Assembly: GCA_030830685.1 (NCBI GenBank)
Contig: JAURMM010000091.1
Location: 1 to 37,461 of the forward strand
Length of the DNA: 37,461 nucleotides
Direction of reading: 5' to 3'
Source of the DNA: Gammaproteobacteria bacterium
GTDB lineage: Bacteria; Pseudomonadota; Gammaproteobacteria; Ga0077536
The notes beneath the pieces are model-generated. The model saw only the letters and a program-made list of their open reading frames with translations, was not told the origin of the DNA and did no database searches. Positions 30,992 through 37,461 of the stretch are shown here, piece by piece (the first letter of the stretch is position 1; the number at the start of each line of letters is the position of its first letter). Both the position numbers and the translations under genes were made by a program.

Positions 30992-33268
30992 TCAATCCTC
31001 CACCGCGCCGTCGGCCATGAACCGCTCCAGCACATTGCGGGTGATGCGCGAGATATCCGCGTTGACCGGCAGCGCCTGGCCCCAGGCAATCGAGCCAGTG
31101 GCGAACACGGCACCGTGGCCGGTGGTGGTGAACAGGGTCACATCGCCGCGCACCTGGAAATCCTGGGTGCCGGCGAGGCCCGGATAATTGAACATGATTT
31201 CCTCGCTCACGTGCGGATAGTGATCCGAGTGCTGGCCCTCCGAGGCCGCCAGCAACCAGGTGTGCGGCGGGGTGCCCCAGGCTCGGTCATAGCGGTCAAG
31301 CTCCAGACCGGATGCGCCATTGAGGCCGAGTCCGGTATCTCCGAAAACCTCGTTCTGCACCCCGCGCATGACCCAGGCCACGGCGGAATCGAGAGCATCA
31401 GGCAGCGTGCGGTAGGGTTTGCTTTCGTCCATGCCCTCTGAGGTGAAGCCCACGCCCATGATCTTCTGCGGCGGCCGGCCCCTGTTACGCCAGATGCCGC
31501 CTTTCTCCCCGGTGGTAGCCATGTAGTACTCGCCGGGCGCGGCCTGCCAGGCGCGGGAGCCGGAGTCCAGTTTGCGAATCTCCATGCACCAGGGACTGTC
31601 ATCCCGGAAGGCGACGACCCAGTAGTAGCCATTCGCACCCAGATACATCACACGCCCACCCTCGGCGAGGTAATCCTCGGTCGCGTCCATCATGCGTTCC
31701 GAGTAGTACTCCGAGTGGGTGCCGTTGAGCACCACCTTGTAGGGTGAAAGTGCCGCCTTGCCTTCACGATGCAGATCTTCATCGGTGAGCAGATCCCAGG
31801 CGATGCCGCTCTGTTCCAGCCACCAGATGATCGACATGTCTGCTGCGAACTGCCAAGGCACGCCGGTGGAAGCCATGCGGTGCCTGGGCCGCAAGCCCAT
31901 CACGGGCCGGTGGTACGACACATAACATACGCCTGCACCGTCGTTGTGATGGTCGTAACTCGAACGTCCCCATTCAGGATGTTCGGCCAGCAGATAGTCC
32001 ACATCCTGCAAGACCAGCGGATGGGCGGTCAGAACCTCCACCGCGGGCGCCTCGATGACGAAGCGCTCGTTGGCGTAAGCGAGATAGCTGGCAGTCGGCA
32101 TGAGCATGGCGACCTTGGCCGAGGGTTTGGCCGGTCGCACGAAGAAAGTGAGGTGATCTTCCTGACCATTCCCGCGCAGACGCGCGGCATAGACGCCACT
32201 CGGCAGATCTCCCGGCAGGGTCCAGGAGAGGGCAGGTTGCCAGTGGCAGTCGATGATCGCGTCATCGTTGAAGTAGATGCCGCCGTACTGCGCGGGCGCG
32301 AGGCGGAAGCAGTCGTCCCGACCCTGCCAGTTGTAACCGGTCATGGCGCGAACCGGGCGGTTGTGGCCCTCACCGTGCAGCCCCAGGGGACCAACATCCA
32401 CCAGCCTGTCCCCGATTCCCTTATCCGTATAGCCGGCTGTGGTGTCCCAGCGCGCCACGCAGCCATCCGTCGGCGGCTCGCCGCCGGCGCGCAGACCATC
32501 AAGCTCGGCGCGACTGAGCACCCGGCGCTGGAATCCGGCGCGATCAATCTTGCCGTTGTACAGCGCAGTCACACAGGACCCGTGCTTGCCGTGGCCATGG
32601 ACGCCGGCGAAAAGCAGGGATTCGCCAGCAGGGGCGGGAGCGACCGAGATACGGGTCGCCAGATGGCAATCGTAGGTCAGCGGGACGATGCGCGAGAGCA
32701 GACTGTTCCAGGCATTGATGACCGGCTCCTGGTAGAGAATGATCGTGTGGGTGCTGGCGTCATAGCTGGCCGCGACGAAATACCAGACCTTGGCTACCAG
32801 GGGTGTGGTCGCCGCCACTTCGGTCTGCTCTGCGCCATTGCCCAGCCTGAGCGACAGGCGTCCGTAGGGATTGATACCGAGCGCGAAGCCGAGGCCGGCC
32901 TCCCCGGGTGCCTTACCGTCCACCCATTGCGAGATGAGGCCTTGCCGCCCCTGTCCCGGGGTAGTGGGCCAGATGAAGGCATGCACGGTGAATCCCGCAC
33001 TGGGCGCAAAGTCGTTGCGTGGATCGGCTACCTCGATATAGCTGCCCGCCTGGGTGAACTGGTGGGTGACAGGAATTTGCCCGTTGCAGCTGGCAGAGAT
33101 TTCCTTTTCCACAAAACCTGGTCCGCGTGGATTCTCGTCGCCGTGGAGCAGGCGGACGATGTGCAGATCGACAGCATCCACGCCTTCACCGCTGATCATG
33201 AATGTTTGTGTCTCACCAGCCTTGAGGCTGAGCTTGTCGCAATAACCGGTCACATAAGGCATGGGCAT
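30992..33268 (-). CDS. dmfA2: N,N-dimethylformamidase-like large subunit
   Basis: A 758-residue protein close in size to the known large subunit (about 760). A jelly-roll/LamG-like domain spans about residues 80-190 (GFTVHAFIWPTT, GKAPGEAGLGFALG). The catalytic C-terminal region from about 380 carries the iron-site pattern I recall from Paracoccus DMFase: Tyr398 (SYLAYANER), Tyr438 (RSSYDHH), and His518/Glu520 (GTHSEYYS). ATG 33268 lies one base after the small-subunit stop, with GGGGAG 7 bases upstream. DMFase hydrolyses N,N-dimethylformamide to dimethylamine and formate. The wider family is diverse, so another amide is possible. Confidence 0.85.
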   Translation of the reverse strand: MPMPYVTGYCDKLSLKAGETQTFMISGEGVDAVDLHIVRLLHGDENPRGPGFVEKEISASCNGQIPVTHQFTQAGSYIEVADPRNDFAPSAGFTVHAFIWPTTPGQGRQGLISQWVDGKAPGEAGLGFALGINPYGRLSLRLGNGAEQTEVAATTPLVAKVWYFVAASYDASTHTIILYQEPVINAWNSLLSRIVPLTYDCHLATRISVAPAPAGESLLFAGVHGHGKHGSCVTALYNGKIDRAGFQRRVLSRAELDGLRAGGEPPTDGCVARWDTTAGYTDKGIGDRLVDVGPLGLHGEGHNRPVRAMTGYNWQGRDDCFRLAPAQYGGIYFNDDAIIDCHWQPALSWTLPGDLPSGVYAARLRGNGQEDHLTFFVRPAKPSAKVAMLMPTASYLAYANERFVIEAPAVEVLTAHPLVLQDVDYLLAEHPEWGRSSYDHHNDGAGVCYVSYHRPVMGLRPRHRMASTGVPWQFAADMSIIWWLEQSGIAWDLLTDEDLHREGKAALSPYKVVLNGTHSEYYSERMMDATEDYLAEGGRVMYLGANGYYWVVAFRDDSPWCMEIRKLDSGSRAWQAAPGEYYMATTGEKGGIWRNRGRPPQKIMGVGFTSEGMDESKPYRTLPDALDSAVAWVMRGVQNEVFGDTGLGLNGASGLELDRYDRAWGTPPHTWLLAASEGQHSDHYPHVSEEIMFNYPGLAGTQDFQVRGDVTLFTTTGHGAVFATGSIAWGQALPVNADISRITRNVLERFMADGAVED

Positions 33269-33269
33269 C

Positions 33270-33629
33270 TCACTTCTCCCCATCGGCCAGAAGATCTGCC
33301 ACATGGCGCAGGAACACCGCGTGATAGGCAGTCATTTCATCGTCGAAAACCACTTCATCCACGGGCTGCGGAGGTTGTCCTGGGGTAATCGGCATACGGA
33401 TGACCTGCCAGGTGCGCATCGGCACCCGCGAATAGAGCGCGTAGGTGGGTGGACGACTGAAGAAGTTCTTGACTCGCTGCAACGCATCCGAGCCCTGTCC
33501 CAGCGGCTTGCGACGATGCTCTTCTATGAGCGCGCCGGTGATGAGCCCCTTGATCTCGGCCCGTTTGGCCTCGTTGAATCGCGCATAGACGAGATGCTGC
33601 TTGTCCGGTGTCTTCACCGCTCCTCCCAT
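33270..33629 (-). CDS. dmfA1: N,N-dimethylformamidase-like small subunit
   Basis: A 119-residue protein matching the size class of the dimethylformamidase small subunit (about 130). It is helical with many charged residues (FNEAKRAEIKGLITGALIEE), then a Pro-rich region with PPTYALYSRVPMRTW. It sits directly upstream of the large subunit, as in characterised DMFases, with a one-base gap between stop and start. ATG 33629 follows GAGGGG by 8 bases. Without the neighbour I would not name it; the pairing is what supports the call. It is needed for the heteromeric enzyme in known systems. Confidence 0.75.
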   Translation of the reverse strand: MGGAVKTPDKQHLVYARFNEAKRAEIKGLITGALIEEHRRKPLGQGSDALQRVKNFFSRPPTYALYSRVPMRTWQVIRMPITPGQPPQPVDEVVFDDEMTAYHAVFLRHVADLLADGEK

Positions 33630-33757
33630 GATGTCGCCCCTCAGGTGTGCGCGGGATGCGCCGTGTATATGTGCCACGGCCACAAGGGAGTGAGCAAGCG
33701 CCACACCAGCGCTAACATGTCGGAAGCCACCCAACTCGATTCACTGCACTGCAGCAG

Positions 33758-33763
33758 TATATT
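33758..33763 (+). promoter_or_regulatory. Candidate -10 box for the arsenite methyltransferase
   Basis: TATATT lies 17 bases before the ATG, in an AT-rich patch of the 150-base divergent gap. A -35 box is unclear and no ArsR-type operator is seen. A start site here would leave a very short leader, including GGAG 6 bases before the ATG. Confidence 0.25.
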
Positions 33764-33780
33764 TTCGTACGGAGCCAGAC

Positions 33781-34827
33781 ATGCACGAACAGGTTCAGCA
33801 GTATTACGGCGAAGCCCTGCAATCCAGCGCCGATCTGAAGACCAGTGCCTGCTGTGATGTAAGCAGCCTGCCCGCTTGGTTCAAGCCTCTGCTGACCGGC
33901 ATTCATCCGGAAGTGCTGGCCCGCTACTACGGCTGCGGACTGGTCTGCCCACCGCTGCTGGAGGGATGCCGTGTGCTCGACCTCGGTTGCGGCAGCGGCA
34001 GGGATGTTTATGCGCTGGCGCAGCTGGTAGGCGCACAAGGCGAAGTGGTGGGCGTGGACATGACCGACGCCCAGCTCGCGGTGGCGGAGCGTCATCGCGC
34101 CTGGCATGCCGAGCGTTTCGGTTTTGACAACGTCAGTTTTCTGCGCGGTTACATCGAGCGTCTGGACGAGCTGCCACTGGAAGCCGGCAGCTTCGATGTG
34201 ATCGTGTCGAACTGCGTGGTCAATCTCTCGCCCGACAAGGATGCCGTGCTGTCCGGCATCAAGCGCTTGCTGAGGCCGGGCGGCGAATTTCATTTTTCCG
34301 ATGTGTACGCCGATCGCCGTGTGCCGGCAGCAGTGCGCGAAGATCCGGTGCTTTATGGAGAGTGTCTCGGGGGGGCGCTCTACTGGAACGATTTTCTGCG
34401 CCTCGCGCATCAGCACGGCTTTGCCGACCCGCGTCTGCTCGAAGATCGGCCACTTGCGATCACAGCGCCCGAGCTTGCAGTGCGACTTGGCAACCTGCGT
34501 TTTTTTTCCGCGACCTACCGGCTGTTCAATCTGGATGACTTGGAAACTGCTTGTGAGGACTACGGCCAGGCCGTGATCTACCGGGGCACCGTGCCGGGAC
34601 ATCCGGCCCGCTTCACGCTGGACGCGCACCATGGGATCGAGACCGGCAAAGTCTTCCCGGTGTGCGGTAACACCTGGCGCATGCTGGCGGACACCCGTTT
34701 TGCCCCCCACTTCGACTTCATCGGCGACTTTTCCTGCCACTATGGGATTTTCGCGGGCTGCGGAACGAATCTGCCGTTCCGGGAAGGCGGGGATTCCGTG
34801 TCTGCAGGCACGGGAGCCTGTTGCTAG
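33781..34827 (+). CDS. arsM: Arsenite S-adenosylmethionine methyltransferase
   Basis: A 348-residue cytoplasmic enzyme that methylates As(III). The SAM motif is VLDLGCGSGRDVY (about residues 65-77). Cysteines at the three arsenite-binding positions are visible: C24/C25 near the N-terminus, C145 in SNCVVNLSPDK and C195 in YGECLGGALYW. The C-terminal half has VCGNTWRML and the CGTNLPF segment typical of ArsM, ending in CC. CGGAG precedes the ATG. No arsR or other ars gene is adjacent, so induction by arsenite is not shown. It lies divergent from the dimethylformamidase-like operon. Confidence 0.92.
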   Translation: MHEQVQQYYGEALQSSADLKTSACCDVSSLPAWFKPLLTGIHPEVLARYYGCGLVCPPLLEGCRVLDLGCGSGRDVYALAQLVGAQGEVVGVDMTDAQLAVAERHRAWHAERFGFDNVSFLRGYIERLDELPLEAGSFDVIVSNCVVNLSPDKDAVLSGIKRLLRPGGEFHFSDVYADRRVPAAVREDPVLYGECLGGALYWNDFLRLAHQHGFADPRLLEDRPLAITAPELAVRLGNLRFFSATYRLFNLDDLETACEDYGQAVIYRGTVPGHPARFTLDAHHGIETGKVFPVCGNTWRMLADTRFAPHFDFIGDFSCHYGIFAGCGTNLPFREGGDSVSAGTGACC

Positions 34828-34874
34828 GCACGGGATGAGATTACACTGCGCGGCCATCCGCCTTGCGCCATCAC

Positions 34875-36872
34875 ATGCCAGATACCGATCTCTCGTTCGC
34901 CAGCTTCGCTTTCCCGCCCGCCCTGCTGACCGCTCTCAATGAGGTCGGCTACGAAACCCCGAGTCCCATCCAGGCTGCCGCCATTCCCATTCTGCTGGAG
35001 GGCCGGGACCTCATCGGTCAGGCTCAGACCGGTACCGGCAAGACCGCGGCCTTCGCCTTGCCCATTCTGGCGCGACTCGATTTCAGCCAGCGGGCGCCGC
35101 AGGTGCTGGTGCTCACGCCCACACGCGAGCTGGCCATCCAGGTGGCAGAGGCGTTCCAGAGTTATGCGCGGCATTTGCCAGGTTTTCACGTTCTGCCGAT
35201 CTACGGTGGGCAGAGCATGTACCAGCAACTACGCAGCCTGCAGCGGCCTGTTCACGTGATCGTCGGCACTCCCGGCCGTGTGATGGATCACCTGCGCCGG
35301 GAGAGTCTCTCGCTTGCCTCCCTGCGTGCGCTCGTGCTGGATGAAGCGGACGAGATGTTGCGCATGGGCTTCCTCGAGGAAGTCACCTTCATTCTCGAGC
35401 ACACGCCCGACACTCGGCAGACGGCGCTGTTCTCGGCCACCATGCCAGAGCCCATCCGCCAGGTTGCGCAGCGCTATCTGCGCGAGCCGGCAGAGGTCCG
35501 CATCAAGGCCAAGACCAGTACGGTGGAGGCCATTAGGCAGCGCTACTGGCCAGTGGGTGGCCTGCACAAACTGGATGCGCTGACCCGGATCCTGGAAGCG
35601 GAAGACATCGATGCCGTGCTCGTGTTCGTGCGCACCAAGACCGCCACCGTCGAAATAGCGGAAAAGCTAGCAGCGCGCGGGCATGCGAGCGCAGCGCTCA
35701 ACGGAGATCTGAACCAGGCCCAGCGCGAGAAAACCATCGAGCAGCTCAAGAACCGTCAGATTGATGTGCTGATTGCCACGGATGTGGCCGCTCGCGGCCT
35801 CGATGTGCCGCGTATCAGCCATGTGGTCAACTACGACATCCCCTACGACATCGAAGGCTATGTCCATCGCATCGGCCGCACCGGCCGCGCGGGACGCACC
35901 GGTGAGGCCATCCTCTTCGTGGCCCCGCGCGAAATCCGCATGCTGCGCGCCATCGAACGTGCCACGCGCCAACCCATTGAACCGATGCGCGCACCTACGC
36001 GCGCCGCCATTGCCGAAAAGCGCATCGGCCAGTTCAAGCAGACCGTTTCCGACGCCATCGCCAGCGAGGATCTCGAGTTTTTCCGCTCGCTGGTCGATGA
36101 AATGGCGGAAGAGCGTGGTGTGGAGTCGCGCGATCTGGCCGCGGCATTGGCGTGGCTGTTGCAGCGTGATCGCCCCCTGCAGGCCGAACCGGGACACGAT
36201 GAACGGCCCCCACGACCCATGCCCACCGATGAAAACCGTGGTCGCTTCCCACCCCGCGAGCAACGTGAACCTCGCCCACGCCGGGACGCCCAGCCGTATC
36301 CTCAGGCAGCGCGAGAAACCGGCACAGAGTCAGTGCGCTACGCCGAGCGCGCGCCAGACACCGCGACTCGCACCCGGGAACGGCCCAAGCTCGCTGCGCA
36401 CGGTGAGGCGCCGCCACGCCCGCGGGTACCCCGTGAACGGGCGGCCATGGAGCAGGGCAGTGACCGGCCTCCCCGGGAGGAGGTCAGACCCTCGCGCAGT
36501 CCTGCGCCGGACATGCGTGCGGAACGCCCGGCCCGGCTGCCGGAGGACGTGGACATGGTGCGTTACCGCCTGGATGTGGGGCATGCACAAGGCGCCACTG
36601 CCAAGCACATCGTGGGGGCCATCGCCAATGAGGCGGGCATCGACAGCCAGTACATCGGCAGGATCGACATCTATGACGACTTCAGCACGGTCGATCTGCC
36701 GAGCGGGATGCCGCGCGAACTGCTGCAGCACCTGAAGAGAGTCCGCTTCGGCAAGCATCGCTTCAACCTCACCGCCATGAGTCAACCGCAGATCAAGGGC
36801 TTGGCCGAGCTGAGCGCGGAGAGCGTCAAGCAACTGCGGGGCTCACCCAAGCCGAGACGCAAGCGCCCCTGA
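34875..36872 (+). CDS. deaD: DEAD-box RNA helicase, DeaD/CsdA type
   Basis: A 665-residue RNA helicase linked to cold adaptation and ribosome assembly in relatives. Core motifs: [50 protein letters not shown]. After the core comes an Arg/Pro/Glu-rich disordered stretch (about residues 435-565), then a DbpA-like RNA-binding domain starting near RYRLDVGHAQGATAKHIVGA, with IDIYDDFSTVDLPSGM. The tail ends in basic residues. ATG 34875 is preferred over a TTG at 34863. It is distinct from the shorter RhlE-type gene at 6990. Confidence 0.93.
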   Translation: MPDTDLSFASFAFPPALLTALNEVGYETPSPIQAAAIPILLEGRDLIGQAQTGTGKTAAFALPILARLDFSQRAPQVLVLTPTRELAIQVAEAFQSYARHLPGFHVLPIYGGQSMYQQLRSLQRPVHVIVGTPGRVMDHLRRESLSLASLRALVLDEADEMLRMGFLEEVTFILEHTPDTRQTALFSATMPEPIRQVAQRYLREPAEVRIKAKTSTVEAIRQRYWPVGGLHKLDALTRILEAEDIDAVLVFVRTKTATVEIAEKLAARGHASAALNGDLNQAQREKTIEQLKNRQIDVLIATDVAARGLDVPRISHVVNYDIPYDIEGYVHRIGRTGRAGRTGEAILFVAPREIRMLRAIERATRQPIEPMRAPTRAAIAEKRIGQFKQTVSDAIASEDLEFFRSLVDEMAEERGVESRDLAAALAWLLQRDRPLQAEPGHDERPPRPMPTDENRGRFPPREQREPRPRRDAQPYPQAARETGTESVRYAERAPDTATRTRERPKLAAHGEAPPRPRVPRERAAMEQGSDRPPREEVRPSRSPAPDMRAERPARLPEDVDMVRYRLDVGHAQGATAKHIVGAIANEAGIDSQYIGRIDIYDDFSTVDLPSGMPRELLQHLKRVRFGKHRFNLTAMSQPQIKGLAELSAESVKQLRGSPKPRRKRP

Positions 36873-36913
36873 GGCGCACCGCCTGATCTGCTGACTACGA
36901 CAGAGGCCTCGCA

Positions 36914-37461
36914 ATGGCCGCGCACAAACTGCCCGGCACGGTCTGGGCGCTCGGGTTCGTCTCTCTTTTCATGGATGCATCGTCCGAGCTCGTCCACAGC
37001 CTGCTGCCGCTCTACATGGCCTCGGTGTTGGGGGCAAGCATGGCGACCGTCGGCCTCGTCGAGGGGCTCGCTGAGGCGACTGCACAGGTCGTCAAAGTGT
37101 TCTCAGGGGCACTGAGTGACTACCTGCAACGGCGCAAGGTGCTCGCCCTGATTGGCTACGGCTTGGCCGCCTTCACTAAACCGGTGTTCCCGCTCGCCCA
37201 TAACCTCACCTGGGTGGCGGTGGCGCGTTTTCTTGATCGCGTGGGTAAAGGCATCCGGGGGGCGCCGCGAGACGCGCTCATCGCGGAGGTCACACCACCG
37301 GAGGTGCGTGGTGCAGCCTTCGGTTTGCGTCAGGCGCTGGATTCGGTGGGCGCATTCCTGGGGCCAATGCTCGCCGTGGGGTTGATGCTGCTGTTCGCCG
37401 ACAACCTGAGGCTGGTGCTGTGGTTTGCCGTCATTCCGGCGATGCTTTCGGTGGCGGTGCT
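36914..37461 (+). CDS. MFS transporter, 3' end beyond the window
   Basis: The first 182 residues of a major facilitator. Helix 1 (VWALGFVSLFMDASSELVHS) and helix 2 are followed by the MFS loop SGALSDYLQRRKVL. Next come RFLDRVGKGIRGAPRDALIA and RGAAFGLRQALDSVGAFLGP, which are typical of a group of permeases of unknown substrate. It starts 41 bases after the deaD-type stop. The reading frame is open to the edge, so the gene is partial here. Confidence 0.88.
   Translation, partial: MAAHKLPGTVWALGFVSLFMDASSELVHSLLPLYMASVLGASMATVGLVEGLAEATAQVVKVFSGALSDYLQRRKVLALIGYGLAAFTKPVFPLAHNLTWVAVARFLDRVGKGIRGAPRDALIAEVTPPEVRGAAFGLRQALDSVGAFLGPMLAVGLMLLFADNLRLVLWFAVIPAMLSVAV

Noticed and set aside
31769-33388. 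A 539-codon plus-strand frame antisense to the dimethylformamidase-like large subunit
   Set aside because: It mirrors a gene with recognisable domains and active-site motifs. The antisense product has no recognisable feature.

Overview
The window is a dense, GC-rich piece of chromosome from a Gram-negative bacterium. TonB/ExbB/ExbD, a lipobox lipoprotein, a periplasm-facing multiheme cytochrome and the general protein styles point to Pseudomonadota, most likely Gammaproteobacteria. I cannot name a genus from sequence alone. No rRNA, tRNA, CRISPR array, insertion sequence or phage gene is visible. No gene-free gap exceeds about 260 bases.

Layout. (1) 78-3343, minus strand: a molybdopterin oxidoreductase followed by a Rieske oxygenase. 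(2) 3460-7006, plus strand: lipoprotein, ketopantoate-reductase-like protein, TonB, ExbB, ExbD, tightly packed. (3) 6990-9395, minus strand: a RhlE-type RNA helicase and an HSL-family esterase. (4) 9652-13264, plus strand: an acetoin-dehydrogenase-type operon (E1 alpha, E1 beta, lipoyl/hydrolase E2) with a translationally coupled NTF2-like protein. (5) 13299-17585: a nitroreductase and a small zinc-ribbon membrane protein (minus), then a ferric-reductase-like cytochrome b, a tetraheme class III cytochrome c and a photolyase (plus, overlapping), then a second nitroreductase (minus). (6) 17714-22433: crotonase, family III CoA transferase, MFS transporter and acyl-CoA dehydrogenase, an acyl-CoA catabolism neighbourhood. 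(7) 22523-25676, plus strand: PPOX-fold flavoprotein, Rap1a/Tai-like secreted protein, DUF6394-like membrane protein and a two-RCK potassium channel, with stop/start overlaps at the first two junctions. (8) 25747-29201: sulfurtransferase (plus), and a soluble triple-PAS histidine kinase with NarL-type regulator (minus). (9) 29296-33629, minus strand: a two-subunit N,N-dimethylformamidase-like enzyme, a luciferase-like flavin oxidoreductase and a cupin, ending at a good intrinsic terminator. (10) 33781 to the end, plus strand: ArsM-type arsenite methyltransferase, DeaD-type helicase and an MFS transporter cut by the window edge.

The parts most worth attention are the dimethylformamidase-like operon, which keeps the unusual Tyr/Tyr/Glu iron-site pattern and adds two oxidative enzymes of unknown substrate; the cytochrome b plus tetraheme cytochrome c pair, which looks like a small membrane electron conduit; and the channel operon that links a flavoprotein and a Rap1a-like protein to a potassium channel. 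Smaller oddities include a crotonase lacking one catalytic glutamate, a Rieske oxygenase with a bridging glutamate, and a PanE-like protein with a tryptophan in its active-site motif.
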